Positions 1 to 7,639 of a stretch of DNA of 37,755 nt are shown in pieces. The stretch's first letter is position 1. Each line of letters starts with the position of its first letter. The translations under genes were made by a program, and so were the position numbers. The notes below the pieces were generated by a model. It searched no databases, was not told where the DNA came from, and saw only the letters and a list, made by a program, of their open reading frames with translations. The DNA is taken from the NCBI RefSeq assembly GCF_001012815.1, contig NZ_JYJP01000104.1, positions 1 through 37,755 on the forward strand, given 5' to 3'. The DNA is from Vibrio mexicanus. GTDB lineage: Bacteria; Pseudomonadota; Gammaproteobacteria; Enterobacterales; Vibrionaceae.

Positions 1-1
1 T

Positions 2-46
2 ACAGAAGATAAGAAAGTTTCAGTAGGTTTTGACTGGCGTTTCTAG
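2..46 (+). CDS. C-terminal end of an outer-membrane-barrel-like protein (copy a, truncated by window edge)
   Basis: The first 14 codons and TAG stop read TEDKKVSVGFDWRF. This is nearly identical to the end of the complete copy at 3543-4397 (EEAKVSIGFDWRF) and similar to the end of the copy at 6747-7577 (HLGFNWQL). The alternating hydrophobic pattern with a terminal aromatic residue is the usual beta-signal of outer membrane barrels. The rest of the gene lies outside the window. It shows that the barrel gene exists in at least three neighbouring copies, with a DUF1254 gene directly downstream of this one. Confidence 0.7.
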   Translation, partial: TEDKKVSVGFDWRF

Positions 47-132
47 TAATCCTGACCACCTTTTTACTCTACACAACACTCACGTAATTTAAGATTTGCT
101 CGCTCTTTTTGCTGCTTAGCTGAGTGGGCGAC

Positions 133-144
133 GACAGGGACGTC
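133..144 (+). promoter_or_regulatory. GGGA-loop hairpin, CsrA-site-like, in the leader of the DUF1254 copy a gene
   Basis: GACAGGGACGTC can fold as a short stem (G-C, A-T, C-G, one A-C mismatch) presenting GGGA in the loop, about 20 nt before the ATG at 164. It resembles the CsrA/RsmA consensus (ACANGGANGU with GGA in a loop). Two better versions lie at 3500-3513 and 4461-4476. Recurrence next to the same gene families is the main support; binding is inferred. Confidence 0.4.
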
Positions 145-163
145 TTTTTTGAAGGTAACAACT

Positions 164-1195
164 ATGAAAAAGACAATTTTAGCGACACTCCTAGCGTGTA
201 CATCAATGACGGCAATGGCTGCTGAGCCTATTACCGTAACAGAAGAGAATTACTCTTTAGCGATGCACGACCTAGCAATGAACGTAGAAGCGAGCAACGG
301 CGCTGCAAATGCGTGGAACCACCACCGTGCTCCTATTGATTTAGATGCTCAACCAGCACCAATGATGAACCGTGACACGCTTTACTCTTTCGTGATTGCA
401 GATGCTCGCTCTGATATTAAAGTAACTTTGCCTGAGCTTAATGGCCGCTATGCGTCACTGCACGTTATCAACCACAACCACGACACGGTAGAAGTGTTCT
501 ATGGTGCAGGTGAACACATTATTGCAGCTGATGCGACGTCTGACTACATCAACTTTTTTGTTCGTACGCAGATTGATGCGTCTGATGCTGCTGACGTAGC
601 GGAGGCGAATGCACTCCAAGACAAATATGTGTTCGAATACGTTGACGCAAGCTACGAGCCTACGCCATTCCAAGTACAAAACTGGGATATGGATACATTT
701 GGGCCGATGCACCAAAAGTGGGTAAACATCGCTCAGACAGAAGGTATTGCAAACGCGATGTCAAATCTTTCTGAAGGCATTGTTGTTGACCAAGATGCAC
801 GTAACCGTGGTGTGGCAATCTCGACAGGGTTGTTGCCTGATGCACACGCAAGCTACAAAGTGGCTGAGTACAACCTTGATAAGAATGTTTGTTATACAGC
901 GACTTACGACAAGCCAGTGATTACTGATCCTGAAATGGGGTTCTTCTCTATCACAATGTATGACGAAAACCAGTACCTTGCGACAGATGAATACTCAACC
1001 ATTGCGGACCGAGATATCGAATTTAATCAAGATGGTACGTTTACGATTCACTACGGTAACACTGACTCATGTGGTGAAGTTGCGAACCTGCTGCACATCC
1101 CTACGGATGATATCTCAATTAACATGCGTATATACCTACCAGATATGGAGCACATTGACGCATACGAGCTAGCGGAGTTCGTTAAAGTTAATTAA
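164..1195 (+). CDS. secreted DUF1254/DUF1214 domain protein (copy a)
   Basis: A 343-residue exported protein of unknown biochemical function. The start at 164 is chosen over an upstream in-frame TTG (149) because GAAGG lies 8 nt upstream and the protein then begins with a clean signal peptide (MKKTILATLLACTSMTAMAA, cleavage near residue 20). The N-terminal half carries the DUF1254 hallmark NRDTLY at residues 69-74. The C-terminal half is DUF1214-like (FFSITMYD, then GTFTIHYGN). Two cysteines, in NVCYTATYD and DSCGEVAN, are conserved in the paralogue at 2390-3424 and could form a periplasmic disulfide. The partial barrel gene just upstream suggests a barrel-DUF1254 pair. A strong terminator follows. 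The family call is secure, the function is not known. Confidence 0.9.
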   Translation: MKKTILATLLACTSMTAMAAEPITVTEENYSLAMHDLAMNVEASNGAANAWNHHRAPIDLDAQPAPMMNRDTLYSFVIADARSDIKVTLPELNGRYASLHVINHNHDTVEVFYGAGEHIIAADATSDYINFFVRTQIDASDAADVAEANALQDKYVFEYVDASYEPTPFQVQNWDMDTFGPMHQKWVNIAQTEGIANAMSNLSEGIVVDQDARNRGVAISTGLLPDAHASYKVAEYNLDKNVCYTATYDKPVITDPEMGFFSITMYDENQYLATDEYSTIADRDIEFNQDGTFTIHYGNTDSCGEVANLLHIPTDDISINMRIYLPDMEHIDAYELAEFVKVN

Positions 1196-1239
1196 TTGAT
1201 AGTTAGCAGCTTAATTAGGCGTTAAATAGCAAATAAGCG

Positions 1240-1273
1240 AAAAAGGCTTACTCATTATGAGTAGGCCTTTTTT
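1240..1273 (+). terminator. rho-independent terminator, bidirectional
   Basis: An 11-bp stem (AAGGCTTACTC with GAGTAGGCCTT, one G-T pair), a 5-nt loop and a T run end the DUF1254 gene. The A run before the stem lets it also serve the convergent lysR gene. Confidence 0.85.
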
Positions 1274-1310
1274 GTAGGTGCTGGAAAATAGAGAGTTGAA
1301 TTTTTCTCAC

Positions 1311-2246
1311 TTACGGCATTGGAACCAAACCCGACACAACCTCTTCAACAATACGTGCCAGCCATTGAGAGTGGGCGCTTGAGCGTAACCGATACGAGAT
1401 AAAGTGACTGATTTGATAATGGTTGATGTCTTCGAAATGGCTGATATCTTTCAATATTAGGTCGCTAGGTAGAGCTGGCCCTACGATCTCACTGACAGGC
1501 ATGACGCAATCATGTTCTTGGATTGCATTTAAACAGACATGCATTTTGTCTGATCTTAACCTTACCGTTGGCTGGTAGCCTTTTTGCCTGAGGTATGCTT
1601 CTAGGTAGTTTCCTTTCGTCGTGTAGTTGGGCATCACCATCAGCGCATAAGGTAAATCGGCGATATCATCAATTGTAGGGGTTTCTATGTTTGCCAGAGG
1701 AGAGCGGCTACTGCAACACAGCTTGAACTTGGGGCTGCATATTGGGGTTTGAATGATCTCTTTTGACAGTTCAAGCGGGAAAAAGTTAATCCCGAGGTCA
1801 ACCAAGCCTTGTTTGATAGCTTGCTCTGTATGATGAGACCAGTTTTCTAACTGGATAGTGGCATTAGGTGCTTCGTACGTGAGTCTTTGAAATATAGCAT
1901 CCATGATCGGAAAGCAAAGAGTCGCATTGATATGGATTCTAATGGAACCAACCAGTGTTGAGGGTTCAAAAGCTTGTTTATCAATGAAGAGATTGTTGAA
2001 GTTGTCGAGTAGGCTGGGCAATTGCTGAAGAATCTCTTCGCACTTTGGCGTAGGCACGAGTGTATTGAGCTTACGAGTAAAAAGAGGATCATTGAACTGT
2101 ATGCGAAGCTTCTTTAGCGCCTTACTGACAGCGGATTGCCCAATGAATAGCCGCTCTGCGGCTTTTTTGGTGCTCCGTTCTTCTCCAAGGACCTTTAGTA
2201 CCTTGATGCCATTGAAGTCGAACTGGAACATATCTTCATCTTTCAT
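1311..2246 (-). CDS. LysR-family transcriptional regulator
   Basis: About 311 residues, the usual LysR length. The N-terminal winged helix-turn-helix reads FNGIKVLKVLGEERSTKKAA then GQSAVSKALKKL, followed by DPLFTRK and a periplasmic-binding-protein-like effector domain. The frame is open to 2276, but I prefer ATG 2246, which has GAAGAGAG about 8 nt upstream; ATG 2231 is also possible. The longer start would place coding sequence over a direct repeat (2271-2282) that looks like an operator. The gene is divergent from the DUF1254 copy b gene, the classic LysR arrangement, so regulation of 2390-4397 is a reasonable inference. The effector cannot be told from sequence. Confidence 0.9.
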   Translation of the reverse strand: MKDEDMFQFDFNGIKVLKVLGEERSTKKAAERLFIGQSAVSKALKKLRIQFNDPLFTRKLNTLVPTPKCEEILQQLPSLLDNFNNLFIDKQAFEPSTLVGSIRIHINATLCFPIMDAIFQRLTYEAPNATIQLENWSHHTEQAIKQGLVDLGINFFPLELSKEIIQTPICSPKFKLCCSSRSPLANIETPTIDDIADLPYALMVMPNYTTKGNYLEAYLRQKGYQPTVRLRSDKMHVCLNAIQEHDCVMPVSEIVGPALPSDLILKDISHFEDINHYQISHFISYRLRSSAHSQWLARIVEEVVSGLVPMP

Positions 2247-2270
2247 TTCATTTTCTCTCTTCGTAAGAAA

Positions 2271-2313
2271 TTCCATCTGGGACTTTTGAAAAAGAATCCA
2301 ATTCCATTTGGGA
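2271..2313. promoter_or_regulatory. 12-bp direct repeat in the lysR/DUF1254 divergent promoter
   Basis: TTCCATCTGGGA at 2271-2282 and TTCCATTTGGGA at 2302-2313 differ by one base and are 31 bp apart, three helical turns, so both sit on the same DNA face. They lie between the divergent lysR and DUF1254 copy b genes. This is the pattern expected for a dimeric or tetrameric regulator, possibly the adjacent LysR protein. Confidence 0.45.
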
Positions 2314-2389
2314 GCGATGTTAACTGAGCTAAAGTGACTTTATCAAGTGAAACAGCCCGTTAGGGTAATAAAAATAGAGAGAACTTTTA

Positions 2390-3424
2390 ATGCTTAAACG
2401 AACCTTATCTCCGATTGCATTGGGTATGACGATTGCGCTATTTTCAGGCGGCGCTGCAGTAGCAGAAGAGGCTGCAATCCCAGTTACAAAACAGAACTTT
2501 GTTGAAGCTGAAATGGACGCTCGTATGTTCCGCTTTTATCAAGAAGGTGGAATGAATGTGGGCTTGGTTTATTCAGAACCCACCCCAACGGACAACCAGC
2601 CAGTTCCACGCATGAACCGAGACACTCTCTATGCCGGGGCTCAGGTTGATACGTTAAAAGGCTTTAGCATCACGATCCCAGAGCATGACGAGAACCGATA
2701 TGTGTCGGTTTACCTCTTAGATAATGAGCACAAGACCGTTGGCATTTTGAAAGGCTCTGGCACGATCCATACGTTTGATGAACAAGCAGACACACGTTAC
2801 ATCGTGGCTATCCCACGTATTCAGTTGTTTGATGCGCAAGATGAAGCAGATATTGCGATTGCACGAGAAATATTAGCGGGAGTGAAAATCGAATCTGGCA
2901 GTATGGAGCCCAAACCAATGGTCAACTGGGACTGGCAGGGCATGCTAGATATGCGAGCGGACTATGAACACGCTATGCGTGACACCATTACTCAATACCC
3001 GACGGATTGGCAAGGTGCGCGCGGTTCAGTCGACCGATTTGAAGGTCACAACATGGCAGTGGCGACATCTTGGGGTCTATTCCCAAGTTCTGAAACGGTT
3101 TATATCGCTCAAGCGCCGAACAAATCGGCAGATGCATGTTACACCGCGACTTACCCAGTGCCTGATAACAAGGCATTTTGGTCGATTACCGTCTATAACG
3201 ATGCAGGTTATATGTTCTCGGATTACAACAACATCAACAGTGAAGTGGCCGAAATGAACACAGACGGCACATTTACGATGCATTATGGCAACGTTGAGGC
3301 TTGTGGCGATGTCGCTAACCGTTTAGATACAACGGAAGGTTGGAACCTACTAATGCGTGTGTATGAGCCAGCGCAATCCATCACAGACGGCGAATACGTG
3401 ATGCCTACAATCACAAAAATCTAA
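2390..3424 (+). CDS. secreted DUF1254/DUF1214 domain protein (copy b)
   Basis: A 344-residue paralogue of the 164-1195 product. ATG 2390 follows an AGAGAGAAC Shine-Dalgarno. The signal peptide ends near GGAAVA (residues 20-26). NRDTLY lies at residues 76-81 and the DUF1214 part carries FWSITVYND and GTFTMHYGN. The cysteine pair in DACYTATYP and EACGDVANR matches copy a. It is followed after 118 bp by a barrel-like gene on the same strand, so the two are probably co-transcribed under the divergent LysR regulator. The molecular role is unknown. Confidence 0.9.
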   Translation: MLKRTLSPIALGMTIALFSGGAAVAEEAAIPVTKQNFVEAEMDARMFRFYQEGGMNVGLVYSEPTPTDNQPVPRMNRDTLYAGAQVDTLKGFSITIPEHDENRYVSVYLLDNEHKTVGILKGSGTIHTFDEQADTRYIVAIPRIQLFDAQDEADIAIAREILAGVKIESGSMEPKPMVNWDWQGMLDMRADYEHAMRDTITQYPTDWQGARGSVDRFEGHNMAVATSWGLFPSSETVYIAQAPNKSADACYTATYPVPDNKAFWSITVYNDAGYMFSDYNNINSEVAEMNTDGTFTMHYGNVEACGDVANRLDTTEGWNLLMRVYEPAQSITDGEYVMPTITKI

Positions 3425-3450
3425 CTTTCTCTTTGCAGTTAAGAACCATG

Positions 3451-3476
3451 GTGTGCTGAATATTGGTTCAGCGCAC
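3451..3476 (+). promoter_or_regulatory. intergenic mRNA hairpin between the DUF1254 b and barrel b genes
   Basis: GTGTGCTGAA and TTCAGCGCAC pair over 10 bp (one G-T) around a TATTGG loop. There is no T run, so it is not a standard terminator. It could stabilise or punctuate the bicistronic mRNA; that is inference. Confidence 0.45.
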
Positions 3477-3499
3477 GCCTATATTTCGAATGGAAACTC

Positions 3500-3513
3500 G
3501 CACAGGGATGTGC
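3500..3513 (+). promoter_or_regulatory. GGGA-loop hairpin, strong CsrA-site match, in the barrel b leader
   Basis: GCACAGGGATGTGC folds as a perfect 5-bp stem (GCACA with TGTGC) with GGGA in the loop. The core ACAGGGATGT matches the SELEX-derived CsrA consensus ACARGGAUGU, including the paired ACA/UGU flanks. It lies 30 nt before the ATG at 3543. Binding is inferred. Confidence 0.55.
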
Positions 3514-3542
3514 CTGAACAACAAATTTAAAAGGCACTGAAT

Positions 3543-4397
3543 ATGACACTGAATAAGTCTCTTATCGCTTTAGGTTTAGCCGCCCTGAGTACATCGGGTA
3601 TGGCAGTTGCAACGGAGGCAGAGGTGCATGACGCCGATCCGCGCAACACCGCTTGGCGCGGAGGGATAGCAACAGACGATAATGGCGAAATTAAGTTAGT
3701 TGCGGGCGGCGGTTTTGACAACTTATATGGTGGCGGGGAATATCAAACGCAAACCATCATGATAGGTGAGTACTTCACTCAGTCAGAAGACTTTCGTTTT
3801 AGGCTTGCAAACTTTGACGAAAGATTTGGTGGTGTCTATGCGGATGTTTATCTCACCGACACGACAAACATGTACACAGGTGGATACATGCTACCGTTAA
3901 CTGCGACCAATGGAAAAACCATGCTTTTCCCTTCAGTTAATTATTCGTACATTGATTTTGATACCAAACAGATAGCACAAAACATCCGTGGGACTGATGT
4001 TCCGAACCAACTTAAGGGTTATTCAACGGGTACAGGCCAAACGGGAATTATGAGCGCCTTAGAGGGTGTCGGCCCTGCACATGTCGAGCATGTGTTAGGA
4101 GGAAGTGATGCCCATATGGCCTCGGTGAATCTTTACGGTTTACAGCCTTGGAATGATACGTTTTACACCGTGTTTCAAGCATTCGGTGGCTCTACTTACG
4201 GCGGGGTAGAAATGGAAATGGTTGATTTGGTGTTATTACAAGGGGTAAGAACGCAGGTCGGTGATGCGATCTTTAATATCTACCTAGAGGGTAAATACAC
4301 CAATATCAAAATTAATGAGCTGAAGGATCTTCCAGGCAGAGAGCATCTACGTGGTGAAGAGGCAAAGGTATCGATCGGCTTTGATTGGCGTTTCTAA
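3543..4397 (+). CDS. putative outer membrane beta-barrel protein (copy b)
   Basis: A 284-residue protein with a signal peptide (cleavage near GMAVA, residues 19-23), many alternating polar/hydrophobic segments and a C-terminal VSIGFDWRF ending in Phe, as in outer membrane barrels. I do not recognise a named family. It is clearly paralogous to the 6747-7577 product: both have the pattern GG-x-A-x-x-x-S-x-NLYG, a LFPSVNY/LLPSINF segment, and HLRGEEA/HIRGDEA near the end. The partial copy at 2-46 belongs to the same family. Its position after a DUF1254 gene suggests a functional pair. A barrel is inferred from composition; a soluble beta-rich periplasmic protein is the alternative. Confidence 0.8.
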   Translation: MTLNKSLIALGLAALSTSGMAVATEAEVHDADPRNTAWRGGIATDDNGEIKLVAGGGFDNLYGGGEYQTQTIMIGEYFTQSEDFRFRLANFDERFGGVYADVYLTDTTNMYTGGYMLPLTATNGKTMLFPSVNYSYIDFDTKQIAQNIRGTDVPNQLKGYSTGTGQTGIMSALEGVGPAHVEHVLGGSDAHMASVNLYGLQPWNDTFYTVFQAFGGSTYGGVEMEMVDLVLLQGVRTQVGDAIFNIYLEGKYTNIKINELKDLPGREHLRGEEAKVSIGFDWRF

Positions 4398-4460
4398 CGG
4401 CTATTGAATTGAGTTCGTGCGGTAATAGGGGTTTGTTTGTTCTATTCTTTTAGAACGAGC

Positions 4461-4476
4461 ATGACAGGGATGTCAT
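4461..4476 (+). promoter_or_regulatory. orphan GGGA-loop hairpin, CsrA-site-like
   Basis: ATGACAGGGATGTCAT is a perfect 6-bp stem with a GGGA loop and carries ACAGGGATGT. It lies about 65 nt after the barrel b stop and just before a terminator, with no downstream gene on this strand for over 2 kb. The equivalent position after barrel copy a holds the leader of a DUF1254 gene, so this may be a leftover leader or a 3' UTR CsrA site. Confidence 0.5.
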
Positions 4477-4504
4477 TTTATATTGAACATTTTCGAGAAC
4501 AATA

Positions 4505-4536
4505 AAAGGCGCAGTGTCGAATGACGCTGCGCCTTT
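4505..4536. terminator. bidirectional terminator between convergent genes
   Basis: AAAGGCGCAG pairs with CTGCGCCTTT, extended by GTC/GAC around a GAAT loop. It separates the barrel b gene from the convergent phosphatase gene. The T-rich tail is better on the minus strand (TTTTATTG), so it probably ends the phosphatase transcript most efficiently. Confidence 0.75.
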
Positions 4537-4577
4537 CCAGTGTTATCTCGTTAGGTTAAAGGATAAACCGAAATCGA

Positions 4578-6274
4578 TTATTTGACGATTTCAGAGAGTA
4601 CTTCACCCGTAGAACCCGACGGGAACGTTATCCCTAACAGCGCAGACAAGGTTGGTGCAATATCGTAAGGAGCAACTTCGCGGTGAACTTTTTGTCCTTC
4701 GAGACCGTATCCAGCAAAAATCACAGGAACAAAAGAGTCATAACGCCATGGAGAGCCATGCACAGAGGCAACGGTTAGGCTATCGAAAGCATTAATGTAA
4801 ACACCTGGGTTAAACACTAAATAGAGATCACCTGAACGGCCTCTGAAGTAATTATTCTCTACCATTTTCGCGATACGGGTATTAGGCATATCGCCACGTT
4901 CGATGTTGCTCGCTGTGAACACGTTATCTACACCGTCTATCAGAGAGAGCTCTTGTGCAATAAACTGTTGAATCTCAGCAATGTTAATTTCTTTTTCGGC
5001 GATGATATCGTGATTCAGGTACAAATTGGGATTTTCAAACGACAGGTAAACCTCTTCTCCAACGCCAAATTTTTGCTGCGTTTTCTCAAACAAGCCTTTT
5101 GAGCGTAAAGCTTCCGCACCAAATACGGTGGTCGTTGTTGGGCCGTGGTTGGAAACATATGAAGGGGCATCGGGTGCACCATGGTCAGCAGAAAGTACGA
5201 TTAATGTATTTTCAATTCCGATTTTTTCATCCACGTAGCGAAAAGGTCAGCCAGCACAGCGTCTAAATGAAGCAAACCATCTTCAGCTTCTAAACTTGAA
5301 GGCCCATTGACATGGATAATGTAGTCATTGGCAGAAAAACTAATCGCGAGGTAATCCGTGTGACCGTTGTTACCCAGGTTTTCGTTATTGATGAGTGTTT
5401 TCGCAAATTCGGCAGTGATTTCATCACTGGCTGGGCTCATACTCAGCATTGTTGTGAAGTATGGGTAGCTTGCTGGCCCATACGGGTATGGGAAAGATCG
5501 CTTAAATGAACCGATCTCAGTTTTGAAATCGACGTTGCCTTCATTGGCGAAAAGGTAGTTTTCGCGGTCATGCATGAGTTCCCACCGTTGGTTGCTGTAA
5601 CGCTCAATGAAGTTACTTTCATTCCAAGTTGCCACCCAGTTAGGGTAATCGTCGTAGTAGTAGTCGCTAGTGACAAAACCGCCTGTTGAATTAGAGAACC
5701 AAAATGCCTTGCCAAGCTCACCTGCCATCGACACCGCACCACGGTCTTTGTAAGACACGGCAAATGCACGCGACTGACCGTTAGTCGATTTAATGAGTTC
5801 GTCAGCAAAGGTTGAAGAGTGGATATTAATTGGGGAGCGACCATTGCCTTGCGCTGTGTTCTGAGTATCGTCAAGTTGCACAGAATCTCCACCAGAATTG
5901 GCCGTTACCAATTCAGATTGATTTGGATCTTCAATATTATATACCGCTCTATTTAATCCGCGGTCGTACCATACATTACCGACCATACCGTTCATCGAAG
6001 GTGGCGCACCTGTTGCAAGAGCAACATGACCGACAATGGTTTCGGTGTTCGCGTGTTGATAGTGTGCATTGGCATAGTGAATGCCTTGGTCAAGCAAGTA
6101 GGCGAAACCGTGCTCACCCATGTTAGCTCGGTAGCGTTCAGGTAGGTCGCCGCGCAAAGCGTCAACAGTCACTTGCAGGATTAATTTTGGAGAATTGGCT
6201 GGCTCATCGGCAACCGCAGGTGTTAAGCAAGAGCTCAGGATCAGAGCGCTTAGTAAGTGTTTGTTTGTAGTCAT
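4578..6274 (-). CDS. PafA/NPP-like alkaline phosphatase superfamily protein, secreted; one-base frameshift
   Basis: A secreted metal-dependent phosphatase or phosphodiesterase of the alkaline phosphatase superfamily, PF01663-like. The signal peptide MTTNKHLLSALILSSCLTPAVA supports start 6274 over ATG 6286. Residues after it (LILQVTVDALRGD) give the first metal ligand. NTETIVGHVALATGAPP holds the threonine nucleophile and MVGNVWYD matches PafA-type enzymes. The C-terminal part has LSADHGAPDAP and VHGSPWRYDSFVPV, which carry the remaining ligands. The frame breaks at a six-A run on the minus strand (5222-5227). Adding one A, or a -1 slip, joins the halves as WMKKIGIEN and gives 565 residues. 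A phosphomonoesterase is the favoured activity; a nucleotide pyrophosphatase is the alternative. Confidence 0.85.
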
Positions 6275-6286
6275 GGTGTCCAACAT

Positions 6287-6560
6287 TCAAAGTGGAATTG
6301 CAGCCACTGTTTTTAGCTACAGCAGCCAAATATTGTGTTGTCCATGTGTGATTCGTTAAATCCATTTGAGTTAATGATAATGACGGATTCATTGAAAAAA
6401 AAGATGGTTAGCAGGGAATTATTGGAATACTTATTGGTAACGAAATTCATTGGGAATTACGATGGAAAGACAATAAGTTACAACCTAATCGGTAAGCTTT
6501 TTAAAGCCCTATGAAAGTAATATAAGGCTAGAACAGGTTACCGAGAGGGAGCTTTAGTGC
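6287..6560. other. intergenic region between the divergent phosphatase and small-ORF/barrel c genes
   Basis: 274 bp, AT-rich, holding the divergent promoters of the phosphatase (minus) and of the 6561-7577 pair (plus). A strong Shine-Dalgarno (GAGGGAG, 6545-6551) precedes the small ORF. I see no repeat, RNA gene or longer coding frame. Confidence 0.4.
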
Positions 6561-6683
6561 ATGGAAGAACCAACGAAATTAAGAAGTTTCATAATGCTAC
6601 TGATTTTAACAACCTATTTGGTCCACACTTTTATTTTCAGCAAGAAAGAGCGCCAATCACTAATGAGCGGCATAAAGTCTTAG
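6561..6683 (+). CDS. small single-pass membrane protein, 40 aa
   Basis: An ATG at 6561 preceded by GAGGGAG with 9-nt spacing opens a 40-codon frame ending TAG at 6683. The product has a charged N-terminus (MEEPTKLRS), one hydrophobic helix (FIMLLILTTYLVHTFIF, residues 10-26) and a basic C-terminus (SKKERQSLMSGIKS). This topology is typical of bacterial small membrane proteins. It ends 63 bp before the barrel c gene and is probably co-transcribed with it. A GTG at 6557 shares the same Shine-Dalgarno but leads to an uncharacteristic 85-residue frame overlapping barrel c. No homologue is recognised. Confidence 0.45.
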   Translation: MEEPTKLRSFIMLLILTTYLVHTFIFSKKERQSLMSGIKS

Positions 6684-6746
6684 CTTCGTCCCCGCTATAT
6701 ATGTTGATGCAACGGTGCATGGAAGCCCTTCAAATTGAGCTATGCC

Positions 6747-7577
6747 ATGAAATCGTTTTTAGTCATTCCTGTTCAACTTACGTTCTTGATAATGAGTTTA
6801 GTCGCTTCGAGTAGCGTCAGTGCTGGCCTCCGCACGTTTGCCAAGCAACCACTGTTGATTCAAGCTGAGACCAATACTCAAGATGGAATACAGAAGGTGA
6901 AACTCGAATTTTCATTACCTGAGGACACGGTTGAAGATCGATTAGGGCTTGAGGTTGTTAATGTAAGTCAATACCTAGAGGAAAGTGAGGACATTCGAAC
7001 CAGTATCGGTATCTTTAGCCCAAGTAGTGGCGGTATATATTTTGATAAAAATCGGGTACCTGAAGCAGAACTGTATACCGCAGGGTATTTTTTAACGTCT
7101 CTTCCTGAAAGAGGTCATCTTACGTTACTCCCCTCCATTAACTTTGTGTATGCAGACTTAGACCTTGAAGAAACGGCTAAGTTGTTCAATCGCGCAAAAA
7201 GTTCCGCATGGCAAGGGCATTCAGTTGGGAAGGGAAAAGCGATAGTGCAAACACACGATGTGGACTCGATGATTGGCGGTGACTCTGCACAATTGGTTTC
7301 AGCTAATCTGTATGGTCGCTATAAATGGGGCGATGAAGAATATACTGCTTTCCATTTTTTGCTTGCTGAGTCGATATCGGGTGTTGCTCTAGATGTGTTT
7401 GAATCTTCACTAATTCATCGATTTCGTGTGGAGGCTAAAAAGCAACCGATGGATATCTATCTAAAGGCAAAGTATCACTACATGAAAGCAGAGGAAATCA
7501 ACGATCTTTTTAGTTCAAAGGGGCATATTCGCGGTGACGAGGCGAGTATTCATTTGGGTTTTAACTGGCAGTTGTAA
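6747..7577 (+). CDS. putative outer membrane beta-barrel protein (copy c, divergent)
   Basis: The 276-residue third member of the barrel-like family. ATG 6747 is preferred over an upstream TTG because it starts a good signal peptide (MKSFLVIPVQLTFLIMSLVA, then SSSVSA, cleavage near residue 26), although the Shine-Dalgarno is weak. The family features are LYTAGYFLTSL, LLPSINFVY, GGDSAQLVSANLYG, HIRGDEA and the terminal HLGFNWQL. It is much more divergent from copy b than copy a appears to be and has no DUF1254 partner next to it. Function is unknown; outer membrane location is inferred from the C-terminal pattern. Confidence 0.75.
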   Translation: MKSFLVIPVQLTFLIMSLVASSSVSAGLRTFAKQPLLIQAETNTQDGIQKVKLEFSLPEDTVEDRLGLEVVNVSQYLEESEDIRTSIGIFSPSSGGIYFDKNRVPEAELYTAGYFLTSLPERGHLTLLPSINFVYADLDLEETAKLFNRAKSSAWQGHSVGKGKAIVQTHDVDSMIGGDSAQLVSANLYGRYKWGDEEYTAFHFLLAESISGVALDVFESSLIHRFRVEAKKQPMDIYLKAKYHYMKAEEINDLFSSKGHIRGDEASIHLGFNWQL

Positions 7578-7639
7578 AGGGTTCGATTGGGTGAGTTGTG
7601 TCCGAATTGATGCAGATGTCGCTTGGAGTTTACCCTTGA

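Noticed and set aside
6557..6814. 85-codon frame starting at GTG 6557
   Set aside because: It overlaps the barrel c start and has no domain or signal; the ATG 6561 frame uses the same Shine-Dalgarno and encodes a credible small membrane protein.
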